From Humibacter albus DSM 18994 (GTDB lineage Bacteria > Actinomycetota > Actinomycetes > Actinomycetales > Microbacteriaceae): 64,000 nt of DNA. Location of the stretch: NCBI RefSeq assembly GCF_000421825.1, contig NZ_ATXT01000011.1:310001-374000 (forward strand), written 5' to 3'. The notes below the pieces were generated by a model. It had not been told where the DNA came from. It saw only the letters and a program-made list of their open reading frames with translations, and did not search any database. Position numbers and translations under genes: made by a program. This document shows positions 27,563 to 35,184 of this stretch, in pieces. How positions within the stretch are numbered: the stretch's first letter is position 1; each line of letters starts with the position of its first letter.

Positions 27563-28261
27563 ATGGCTGCTGACCCCGAGGACGTCGCGCTGTTGGTCCG
27601 TGCAGACCTGCCGGCCGGCTGGCAGATGCCTGACCTGTCGCCCATCGACCCCGAGCGCGACAGCGCCGAGATCGACGCCGCGCTGCGTTACACCCTCTGG
27701 GTCGACAACGAACCGGGCCTGGACCGCAAGCTCGCCACGAGTCACAACCGCGTCGAGGAGGGACGTTGGTACCTCATCCAGCACGTCGAGACGAGCACTC
27801 GTGTCCTGTTGCGCCTTCAGCGCCAATATCTTCTGGACCAGCACCCGATGGGCGAGGTCCGCATCAGTGGCATCGTCTACCTGCCCGAATGGGCCGGCGA
27901 CCCCGTCGCGAGCCCTATCCTGCGCGAACTACCCACCTCCAAGATCGAGGCCGCGATCAACCGCCGCCAGTTCGCCGTCACCGGCGCCAGCAACTTCCAA
28001 GAAGGCCGGATGAGGCTCCCCAGCGGCCGCACCCTGCGCTCCGCCGAGGTTATGCAGCCGCTCGGTGACCCCAAGCGCACCCCCGACTTCTACGAGCTCG
28101 TCGCCCTCCAGCACGCCCGCCTCATCGACGACGGCGACCCGAACCCGACCGCGACAATGGCCCGTCTCAGCAACGTGCCCCTGTCCACCGTCCAGGGCTG
28201 GGTCGCACGCGCCCGGCACAAGGGGCTGCTGCCGCCAGGACGACGCGGACGTGCCGGGTAG
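27563..28261 (+). CDS. Uncharacterised protein with C-terminal helix-turn-helix
   Basis: A 232-residue protein divergent from the excisionase. The first two thirds are not recognised. The last 35 residues (MARLSNVPLSTVQGWVARARHKG followed by LLPPGRRGRAG) look like a DNA-binding helix-turn-helix with a basic tail, a C-terminus often seen in actinobacterial mobile-element proteins. A TACACT -10-like box ends 6 nt before the ATG, suggesting leaderless translation. A regulator of element transfer or excision is a reasonable inference. Confidence 0.7.
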   Translation: MAADPEDVALLVRADLPAGWQMPDLSPIDPERDSAEIDAALRYTLWVDNEPGLDRKLATSHNRVEEGRWYLIQHVETSTRVLLRLQRQYLLDQHPMGEVRISGIVYLPEWAGDPVASPILRELPTSKIEAAINRRQFAVTGASNFQEGRMRLPSGRTLRSAEVMQPLGDPKRTPDFYELVALQHARLIDDGDPNPTATMARLSNVPLSTVQGWVARARHKGLLPPGRRGRAG

Positions 28262-28607
28262 AACGGCCACTACGAGAGGGGAATAGGAGCCCCTGGGACT
28301 GCGCGCCCAACCCCGTTCAGCCCAGTGCTTACAAGGACTCCACATGCCTCGAGTGCGTCGCAGACGTATCTCGTCGTCAGTGTTCATTGCCAAAGTGTTG
28401 CCACGCTTTCGCCCCACCCTGGTGGCCGATCCAGGCGCATCCGCACAGCTGCCGAGTGCGACGACAAGCCCGCGCCTGGCCCGCTCCCCCAAGCTCTCGG
28501 AATTGCGCCGAATGCTGCGACACCGCTTCATCATGCTCGGATGCTGCACACTCCTTTCCCGTCACGAGCAGTCAAGGGCCGTCAGCTCGCCTGGATAGGC
28601 CGGCGCG
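28262..28607. other. Intergenic stretch with no supported gene
   Basis: These 346 bp separate the 27563 gene from the end of the VIT gene. Short open frames exist on both strands but none has a ribosome site plus recognisable sequence. I see no clear terminator or repeat. Confidence 0.5.
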
Positions 28608-29333
28608 CTATGCCACCCCGGTGGTGCCCAGGAGCGCGCCGATGGCGAAGGTGGCGGCCAGGGCGATCGCACCGCCGAGGACGACGCGAAGGGTGCCGAG
28701 GCGTTTGGAGCTGCCGCCGACGCGGGCGCTGATGGTGCCGGTGAGCGCGAGGGCGGCAAGGACCGCGGCGAAGGTGACCGGGATCTTCCACGGGGCGGGT
28801 ACGGCGAGGGTGACGATGAAGGGCAGCAGGCCGCCGATGAGGAAGGCGAGGGCGGAGGCGCCGGCTGCGTGCCAGGGGCTGACGATGTCGTCGAGGTCGA
28901 TGCCGAGCTCGGCGGACAGGTGGGCGCGCAGGGCGTCTTTCGCGGTCAGCTCGACGGCGACCTGCCGGGCGGTGGCATGGCTGATGCCCTGGGCTTCGTA
29001 GAGGGCGGTGAGCTCGTCGAGCTCTTCGCTGGGCAAGGTGGCCAGCTCCTGGCGTTCTTTGGCGATGAGCGCCTTCTCGCTGTCGCTTTGGCTGCTGACG
29101 GAAACGTACTCGCCCACAGCCATCGACAGTGCCCCGCCGACGAGAGCGGCGATGCCGGAGGCGAGGATGGAGGCGGTCCCGGTGCCGGTGCCGGCCACGC
29201 CGACCAGGACGGCGGCCACGGAGATGATGCCGTCGTTGGCGCCGAGGACTCCGGCGCGCAGCCAGTTCAGCCGTCGGGCGAGGCCGCTCTGGTGGGGCTC
29301 GTCTGGGTGCTGCCCGGTGTCCTTGTCGCTCAT
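28608..29333 (-). CDS. VIT1/CCC1 family iron or manganese transporter
   Basis: A 241-residue membrane protein with five predicted helices. It has the family start NWLRAGVLGANDGIISVAAVLVGVAG, the SMAVGEYVSVSSQSDSEKA segment, the cytoplasmic acidic helical metal-binding region (about 95-140), and SPWHAAGASALAFLIGGLLPF. Members move Fe2+ or Mn2+ out of the cytosol. It is divergent (83 bp) from a two-component system on the same mobile element. Confidence 0.92.
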   Translation of the reverse strand: MSDKDTGQHPDEPHQSGLARRLNWLRAGVLGANDGIISVAAVLVGVAGTGTGTASILASGIAALVGGALSMAVGEYVSVSSQSDSEKALIAKERQELATLPSEELDELTALYEAQGISHATARQVAVELTAKDALRAHLSAELGIDLDDIVSPWHAAGASALAFLIGGLLPFIVTLAVPAPWKIPVTFAAVLAALALTGTISARVGGSSKRLGTLRVVLGGAIALAATFAIGALLGTTGVA

Positions 29334-29404
29334 GGCCTCTAGGGAAGCAGAGCAGCCCGGTGCGTGTCCACGGACCTTGCCGATATCGGCGAGGGTGCTG
29401 TTCG

Positions 29405-29410
29405 TATACT
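29405..29410 (+). promoter_or_regulatory. -10 box with the response-regulator ATG at the transcript start
   Basis: TATACT ends 6 nt before the ATG at 29417, so the mRNA would begin at or next to the start codon. There is no convincing -35 at standard spacing. Confidence 0.45.
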
Positions 29411-29416
29411 GCGAGG

Positions 29417-30082
29417 ATGTCGGATGGTCGTCCCCGGGTGCTGTTGGCCGAGGACGACCGGCGGCTGGCCGGGATGCTGGAGCGGCTGCTCTCCGGCGAG
29501 GGCTACCAGGTGACGGTGGCCTTCGATGGGCAGCGGGCCCTGCATCTGGCGATGACCGAGGCCTTCGACGTGCTGCTGTTCGACCGCGGTCTCCCGGCTC
29601 GGGAGGGCCTGGAGGTGCTGGAAGCGTTGCGGGCCCGCGGCAACACGGTGCCGGCGCTGATCCTGTCGGCTCTCGGAAATCCCGCCGACCGGGTCGAGGG
29701 GCTCACCCGTGGTGCTGAGGACTATCTCGCCAAGCCCTTCGACATCGACGAGCTGCTGGCGCGGCTCGCGGTGCTGCGGCGCAAGAGCGCCGCTCCGACC
29801 GGGGGCCTGAAGATTCCCGGCGGGGTGCTACACCCGGGACGTCACGAGGCGGTCACGGATGCCGGGGAGGTGGTGGTGCTCTCAGAGCGGGAGACCGAGC
29901 TGCTGGTGATGCTCGCCCGCCGCCCCGGGCAGGTCTTCACCCGCCAGGAGCTGCTGGAGACGGTGTTCGCGGACGCCGATGACACCGGCGTCGTGGACAG
30001 CTACGTGCATCACCTGCGCCGCAAGCTGGGCCGCGGCTGCGTGCTGACCGTGCGCGGCATCGGCTACGGGCTGGGCCGCTGA
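29417..30082 (+). CDS. OmpR/PhoB family response regulator
   Basis: A 221-residue two-domain regulator. The receiver domain has the acidic pocket (Glu12, Asp13), phospho-acceptor Asp56 in LLFDRGLP and the conserved Lys in LAKPFD; the C-terminal winged helix (about 125-221) has LSERETELLVMLARRPGQVFTRQELLE and a VDSYVHHLRRKLG recognition helix. The usual Asp-x-x-Met-Pro after Asp56 is RGLPAREG, within family variation. It is followed 1 bp later by its sensor kinase. Confidence 0.95.
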   Translation: MSDGRPRVLLAEDDRRLAGMLERLLSGEGYQVTVAFDGQRALHLAMTEAFDVLLFDRGLPAREGLEVLEALRARGNTVPALILSALGNPADRVEGLTRGAEDYLAKPFDIDELLARLAVLRRKSAAPTGGLKIPGGVLHPGRHEAVTDAGEVVVLSERETELLVMLARRPGQVFTRQELLETVFADADDTGVVDSYVHHLRRKLGRGCVLTVRGIGYGLGR

Positions 30083-30083
30083 G

Positions 30084-31304
30084 ATGACGGATGCCGGTGG
30101 GCTGCGCGGCGCGGCGCTACGCCTGGCGGCGGGCTTCGCCGCCCTAATCCTCGCCCTGTTCCTGCTGCTGGCGGGCGTCGTCACCGGCATCGTCGCCGAG
30201 GCCTCCCACCAGGCCCTCCTCCAGAAGCTCGTGGGCGCCGAGCACATCGACTCGCCCAAAGACGCCCCGCTGGGCACCTACGTCGCCATCGTCACCCCGG
30301 GTGGCACCCTTGCCTCTGAGAACGCCCCGTCCGGTTTCCCCGCGCAGAAAGACCTCAGCACTGTCGCCGCCTCCGGGCAGGTGATCCAGGCCACCCGGTC
30401 TTTCGGCGGGCAGGCGTACATCGTGCGCACCGACGCGGACTCCGGGCGTGTGGTGCAGGTCGCGGTCAGCCAGGAGGAGAGCCAGGACGAGCTGTACCGG
30501 GTGGTCCTCGCCTTGGCCCTGGCGGGCATCCCGACGGTCGTCGGGGCGGCGCTGATCGGCTGGTGGATGTCGCTGCGGGCCATGCGCCCCCTGGCCGAGG
30601 CCCTCGCCCTGCAGCGCCGCTTCGTCGCCGACGCCGGCCACGAGCTGCGCACCCCGCTGACCCTGCTGAGCACCAGAGCCCAGATGCTCCACCGCACCCT
30701 GCCCGCGACCCAGCAGGCCCCCCAGCAGCCTGCGCTCGAGGAAGTCTCCGAGGGGCTGGAGGAGATCGTCTCCGACACCAAGACCCTCACGGGCATCCTG
30801 GAAGACCTCCTCCTCGCCGCCGACCCCCGCCAAGACGCCGAGCGCACCAACGTCGACCTCACCGCTGCCGCACGCGACGCCGCCGCCACGCTGCGCCCAG
30901 AAGCCGACGCGCGCGGCGTGAGCATCCGCGTCGAAGGAGACGGTCCGGTGCCCGTCCATGGCGTGCGGGTCTCGCTGTCCCGCGCGATCCTCGCCCTGAT
31001 CTCCAACGCGCTGGACCACGCCCGCACCACCGTCACGATCACGACCCGGACCGAAAGTGGCTGGGCGGTCCTGGACGTGTGCGACGACGGGCCCGGCTTC
31101 CCTCCAGGAACCACCCAGCGGGCCTTCGAGCGCTTCGCCAGCAGCCGGGCCGAGAGCGCGGACGAGACCGGGCGGCGCCACTACGGCCTCGGCCTGGCCC
31201 TAGTCGCCGAGGTCGCCCACCGACACGGTGGCACCGTGTCCATCGCCACCACCGGCCCCACCGGTGCCGTGCTGCGCCTGCGCCTTGCCGCCGCAACCCG
31301 CTGA
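30084..31304 (+). CDS. Sensor histidine kinase
   Basis: A 406-residue membrane kinase with transmembrane helices at about 11-36 and 139-162, an extracytoplasmic sensor domain between them, the H-box DAGHELRTPL (His186), an N-box SNALDHA and G-boxes (CDDGPGFP, GLGLALVAEVAHRHGG). It should phosphorylate the adjacent regulator. The signal is unknown; proximity to metal and arsenic genes suggests metal or envelope stress but is not proof. Confidence 0.94.
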   Translation: MTDAGGLRGAALRLAAGFAALILALFLLLAGVVTGIVAEASHQALLQKLVGAEHIDSPKDAPLGTYVAIVTPGGTLASENAPSGFPAQKDLSTVAASGQVIQATRSFGGQAYIVRTDADSGRVVQVAVSQEESQDELYRVVLALALAGIPTVVGAALIGWWMSLRAMRPLAEALALQRRFVADAGHELRTPLTLLSTRAQMLHRTLPATQQAPQQPALEEVSEGLEEIVSDTKTLTGILEDLLLAADPRQDAERTNVDLTAAARDAAATLRPEADARGVSIRVEGDGPVPVHGVRVSLSRAILALISNALDHARTTVTITTRTESGWAVLDVCDDGPGFPPGTTQRAFERFASSRAESADETGRRHYGLGLALVAEVAHRHGGTVSIATTGPTGAVLRLRLAAATR

Positions 31305-31442
31305 CCCTAACCACCAATGCGGGCGCAGAGCTCGCCTACAGCAGGACGGCTCCGAAGATGTCGACGACCCCGGTGTTCGCGCTCATGAGGGCATGCCTGG
31401 CCTCCTGAAGACCGGCGGGCCTCACGCGGCGCGAGGTGTCGT

Positions 31443-31934
31443 CTAGCTATCGGGATGGTCTTCCGTCCTCCGCTGTGGGGCGATGAAGACCAGGGCGGGG
31501 TAGGTGACGGCGGCGACCGCCACGTGCATCACCGCGAGCACCAAGACGGCCGGCGCGCTCTGGCCCTTCATGAGGATCCGCACATCCGGGGCGAAGGAGA
31601 CCACGGTGACAACGACCGCCGCCCACAGGAACAAAGGGCGCGCCGCCCGCGAGCTCGCCAGGGTGGCCACCGGCCAGGCGATCCAGGCGATGACGACGCC
31701 GATCACTGTCAGCTTCGTGTAGTCGCCGAAGCGGAAGTGCACGTATCCGGCCGTGGAGGGGAAGACGAGGGGTCCGAGCTTCGCCAGGATCGCGCAGGCC
31801 AGCACCGAGCCGACCACCGCGACCACCAGCGCGGCACCCAGCCGCCACCACGACGACTGCCGCCTACCGAGGGGCCAGTCCAACATGAAGTAGCGCATCA
31901 CGGCCTCGATTGGGCCGGCCTGTTCCGCCGTCAC
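31443..31934 (-). CDS. Four-helix integral membrane protein, unknown function
   Basis: A 163-residue protein with about four transmembrane helices (residues 29-50, 67-87, 95-113 and 127-150) and a hydrophilic C-terminus. The start is set at GTG 31934 behind a GGAG site; the frame continues upstream without a better start. It resembles small actinobacterial DUF6069-type membrane proteins, but I am not sure of the family. It is convergent with the histidine kinase gene. Confidence 0.6.
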   Translation of the reverse strand: MTAEQAGPIEAVMRYFMLDWPLGRRQSSWWRLGAALVVAVVGSVLACAILAKLGPLVFPSTAGYVHFRFGDYTKLTVIGVVIAWIAWPVATLASSRAARPLFLWAAVVVTVVSFAPDVRILMKGQSAPAVLVLAVMHVAVAAVTYPALVFIAPQRRTEDHPDS

Positions 31935-32121
31935 GGCTCTCCGCCCTTCTGCGCGCGCATGAACGCACCGCTGCCGGTATAGAGGATCCCGGCGCGGCTC
32001 TAAGACGCCTCTGAGCTTCCCGCGACCCAGCCCGCTGCCGCGCACCTCAGCTCAGGCGCAGCAGCGCAGACGGCCTGCCACGGCGGCGTGGAGCCTAATC
32101 ATCCCCGACCGCATCGCTCGT

Positions 32122-32793
32122 TCAGGCCGCAGCGATCCGGGGCGCCAGATCCTCGACCCGCCGTGCAAGCAGCCGGTACGCGTCCTCGAACGCCTGCGTG
32201 GTCCCGGCCGCTACCGGGTCCGGGATCGACCAGTGCAGGCCGGACTGAGCGCCGAGCTCCTCGTGGGCGTGGTCGCACACGGTGATGACCAGGTCACCCG
32301 GCTCCACGACGCCATCCAGGCTGCGCGGGGCGGCATCGGGGAGGTCCAGGCCGTGCCGGCGGGCCGCCGCGATCGCCCCGCGGGCAATCCGGTCCGCGGG
32401 GCGCGTTCCGGCAGAGGTGGAAGGCACCCGGCTTGCCTGTCTCCACAGGGCGTCGGCGAGGTGGGATCGGGCGGTGTTGGCGGTGCACACGAACACCACC
32501 CGCGGCGCCACCACCGCAGCCCCCGGCACGATGCCGGTGAGGGCCTCCCGCTCGAGGTTCAGGTAGCTGCGCCGCCGGTCGGCCTCGGAGCGGTGCCGGC
32601 TGATCAGGCCCGCGTCTTTGAGGATCTTCAGGTGGTGGGCGATCAGGTTGGAGGGCATCCCGAGCGCGAGCTGCAGCTCCACCGGGGAACGGTCGCCTAC
32701 GGTGAGCAGGTCCACGATCTGCAGCCTGGCGGCATCGCCCAGGGCGGCGTGCACCGCCGCCCGCCGCGACAACCCTGTTTGCTCAGTGTTCAT
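32122..32793 (-). CDS. ArsR repressor fused to LMW-phosphatase-type arsenate reductase
   Basis: A 223-residue two-domain protein. Residues 1-90 are an ArsR winged helix (LGDAARLQIVDLLTVGDRSPVELQLALGMPSNLIAHHLKILKDAGLI). Residues about 97-223 are a low-molecular-weight phosphatase/arsenate reductase domain with the P-loop CTANTARS (C-x5-R-S) and the late DPVAAGTTQAFEDAY loop. It would sense arsenite or antimonite at the promoter and reduce arsenate. It is divergent from the channel gene with an operator-like palindrome right at its start. Confidence 0.92.
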   Translation of the reverse strand: MNTEQTGLSRRAAVHAALGDAARLQIVDLLTVGDRSPVELQLALGMPSNLIAHHLKILKDAGLISRHRSEADRRRSYLNLEREALTGIVPGAAVVAPRVVFVCTANTARSHLADALWRQASRVPSTSAGTRPADRIARGAIAAARRHGLDLPDAAPRSLDGVVEPGDLVITVCDHAHEELGAQSGLHWSIPDPVAAGTTQAFEDAYRLLARRVEDLAPRIAAA

Positions 32794-32795
32794 TG

Positions 32796-32809
32796 AGTCA
32801 AGGTTGACT
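32796..32809. promoter_or_regulatory. ArsR-type operator
   Basis: AGTCAAGGTTGACT is a near-perfect palindrome (AGTCAA/TTGACT around GG) touching the arsR-arsC start codon and about 30 bp before the channel gene start. It is well placed to control both divergent transcripts. Confidence 0.7.
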
Positions 32810-32834
32810 GAGTGAGCATCAACCGGTCAAGCTG

Positions 32835-33548
32835 TTGCGCGTGATCTCCTCCCTGTGGCGCCGCGCGGCCGCCGAGCTGCTCGGCACCGGGCTGCTGGTG
32901 ACCGTCGTCGTCGGCTCCGGGATCGCGGCCGCGCAGCTGTCCCCGGACGACGTGGGGGTGCAGCTGCTAGAGAACTCGATTGCCACCGCCTTGGGGCTCG
33001 GAGTGCTGATCCTGATGCTCAGGCCGATCTCGGGGGCGCACTTCAATCCCGTCGTCACCCTCGCCGATGCTCTCCTGCGCGGCCGCAGCTGGCGGGAGGT
33101 TCCCGTCTACGTGGCCGCGCAGCTGGTCGGGGCGGTCGGCGGCACCGAGCTCGCGAATGCCATGTTCGCCGTGCCGCCGGCCTGGTCGGTGAAACACCGT
33201 GCCACGACTCCACATCTGCTGGGTGAGGCGGTGGCCACCGCGGTCCTCATCCTGCTGATCTTCCTGCTCGCCAGGACCGGCCAGACCTATGCGGCGCCGG
33301 CGGCGATCGGGGCGTACATCGGCGCCGCCTACTGGTTCACCAGCAGCACGTCCTTCGCGAACCCCGCCGTCACGGTCGGGCGGATGTTCACGAACACCTT
33401 CGCCGGTATCGCCCCAGCCTCCACCCCCGGCTTCATCGCCGCACAGCTTGCAGGCGCTGCGATCGGGCTCGGCCTGCCCGTCGTTCTCGTCCCGGCGTCG
33501 CGCGCCCGAGCCGCGGATGCCGTCATCCCCGAAAGGACACTCTCGTGA
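32835..33548 (+). CDS. MIP-family aquaglyceroporin, probable arsenite channel
   Basis: A 237-residue (from TTG 32835) or 235-residue (from GTG 32841) protein with six transmembrane helices and two half-helix signatures, HFNPVVT and FANPAVT. In Sinorhizobium meliloti an ars-linked aquaglyceroporin (AqpS) replaces an active pump and lets arsenite flow out after arsenate reduction. The same logic fits here, beside an ArsR-ArsC fusion. Its stop overlaps the start of the flavoprotein gene (GTGA). Confidence 0.88.
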   Translation: MRVISSLWRRAAAELLGTGLLVTVVVGSGIAAAQLSPDDVGVQLLENSIATALGLGVLILMLRPISGAHFNPVVTLADALLRGRSWREVPVYVAAQLVGAVGGTELANAMFAVPPAWSVKHRATTPHLLGEAVATAVLILLIFLLARTGQTYAAPAAIGAYIGAAYWFTSSTSFANPAVTVGRMFTNTFAGIAPASTPGFIAAQLAGAAIGLGLPVVLVPASRARAADAVIPERTLS

Positions 33549-35026
33549 CTCACCTGATCGCCATCGGCGGCAGCGACGCCGGTATCTCCGCCGCGTTGCG
33601 CGCCCGCGAACTCGACCCGTCCGTGAATGTCACGGTCGTGGTGGCCGATCGGTACCCGAACTTCTCCATCTGCGGCATCCCCTACTACTTCTCCGGCGAC
33701 GTCACCCCCTGGCAGTCCCTCGCCCACCGCACCACAGCCGACCTCGAAGCCACCGGAATGCGACTGCGCCTCGACACGCTCGCCACCGGCATCGACGTCG
33801 CTGGCCGGAAACTGCAGCTCCGCAACCCGGACGGGTCTGTGGAGGACCTCGGCTACGACGAGCTGGTCGTCGGCATCGGCGCGCTGCCCTCCCACGCGGG
33901 CATTGTCGGCCTCGACCAGCTCGGAGCGGAGGACGGAGTGCATGTCATCCACTCGATGGGAGATACCTTCGCCCTCGACCGTCACCTCACCGAGCGCGCG
34001 CCGAGGTCGGCGATCATCGTCGGCGCCGGCTACGTGGGCCTGGAGATGGCCGAGGCGTTCACCGTCCGCGGCATCCGCACCACGCAACTGCAGCGCGGCC
34101 CCGAGGTCCTCTCCACCCTCGACCCCGAACTCGGCGCCCTCGTCCACACCGAGCTGGATCAGCACGGCGTCGAGGTCGTCGTGAACTCCACCGTGAAGAC
34201 CATCCGGAAAACAGCCGCTGGGCTCACCGTCACCGGCATCCACGAGGACGCCCCCTTCGAGCGCACCGCCGATCTCGTCCTGGTCGTCGTCGGTGTCAGG
34301 CCCAACACCGCGCTGCTCGAGAAGGCCGGCGCCACCCTCGGCCCAGGCGGCGCGGTCGTGGTCGACGAGGGCATGAGGACCGGGCTTCCGCACGTCTACT
34401 CCGCCGGAGACGGCACCATCACCCACCACCGCCTCCTCGGCCCCACCTACCTGCCGCTGGGAACCACGGCGCACAAGCAGGGCCGCGTGGCCGGCGAGAA
34501 CGCCCTCGGCGGTGATGCGAAGTTCGCCGGCTCCGTCGGCACCCAGGTCGTCAAGGTCTTCGACCTCGTCGCCGCCCGCACCGGACTGCGCCACCACGAA
34601 GCCGCCGCCGCCGGCTACCGGCCCCTCACCACCGGCTCCTCAGCGGACGACCACTTGCGGTACTACCCGGGCGCCCACCCCATCAGCTTCCGCATCACCG
34701 GCGATCACCGCGACGCACGTCTCCTCGGCGCGCAGCTCGTCGGCAGGCTCGGTACCGAGGTCGCCAAACGCGTCGACACTTTCGCCACCGCCCTCTACGC
34801 CGGACTCACCGTTCCACAGATCTCCGAGCTCGACCTGGCCTATACGCCACCGCTCGGCTCCCCGTGGGACGCCGTCCAAGCCGCCACCCAGGCTTGGGAA
34901 GCTGCCGCCCCAGGCCGGAGGGCGTCGGCTCGCAACGCATCTGGAGCCAAGCCGCAGACGAAGCCGCCGATGCTCGCGCAGCGCGACCCCTCACGCACGC
35001 AGGATCCCCGCATCGACAACGCATAG
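33545..35026 (+). CDS. FAD-dependent pyridine nucleotide-disulfide oxidoreductase, CoA-disulfide-reductase-like
   Basis: A 493-residue flavoprotein with an N-terminal FAD-binding region (IAIGGSDAGISAALRARE), a single redox Cys43 in NFSICGIPYYFSGD, NAD(P)H-binding IIVGAGYVGLEMAEAF, the FAD-closing VYSAGDGT motif and a C-terminal dimerisation domain. Cys43 in an SxCGxPY context matches CoA-disulfide reductases. In the ars context it may maintain thiols for ArsC or act on arsenicals; the substrate is inferred. The last 40 residues are an unstructured, Ala/Pro-rich extension. Confidence 0.85.
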   Translation: MTHLIAIGGSDAGISAALRARELDPSVNVTVVVADRYPNFSICGIPYYFSGDVTPWQSLAHRTTADLEATGMRLRLDTLATGIDVAGRKLQLRNPDGSVEDLGYDELVVGIGALPSHAGIVGLDQLGAEDGVHVIHSMGDTFALDRHLTERAPRSAIIVGAGYVGLEMAEAFTVRGIRTTQLQRGPEVLSTLDPELGALVHTELDQHGVEVVVNSTVKTIRKTAAGLTVTGIHEDAPFERTADLVLVVVGVRPNTALLEKAGATLGPGGAVVVDEGMRTGLPHVYSAGDGTITHHRLLGPTYLPLGTTAHKQGRVAGENALGGDAKFAGSVGTQVVKVFDLVAARTGLRHHEAAAAGYRPLTTGSSADDHLRYYPGAHPISFRITGDHRDARLLGAQLVGRLGTEVAKRVDTFATALYAGLTVPQISELDLAYTPPLGSPWDAVQAATQAWEAAAPGRRASARNASGAKPQTKPPMLAQRDPSRTQDPRIDNA

Positions 35027-35115
35027 CTTTCCTGCGGCCTCTTCTCAGCCGGAGTAAGAATTCGGAGAGAATCCCGCCTCACGCTGGAGATGTCAGCATC
35101 AGCGAGAGGACCCTT

Positions 35116-35184
35116 ATGGACACCCGCCCCCGAAGGCCGCGCCCGACCGGCGCCCCCGCGCAGACGAGAGCGGCCCGCGCATGA
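35116..35184 (+). CDS. 22-codon Arg/Pro-rich ORF coupled to the ferric reductase gene
   Basis: ATG 35116 follows a GAGAGGA ribosome site, encodes 22 residues (MDTRPRRPRPTGAPAQTRAA then RA) and ends in a TGA that overlaps the next ATG (ATGA at 35181-35184). Length, basic Pro-rich composition and stop/start overlap fit a leader peptide used for translational coupling. No homologue is recognised. Confidence 0.45.
   Translation: MDTRPRRPRPTGAPAQTRAARA

Noticed and set aside
28344-28598. 84-codon plus-strand frame in the gap before the VIT gene
   Set aside because: No ribosome site, no recognised sequence, biased composition.
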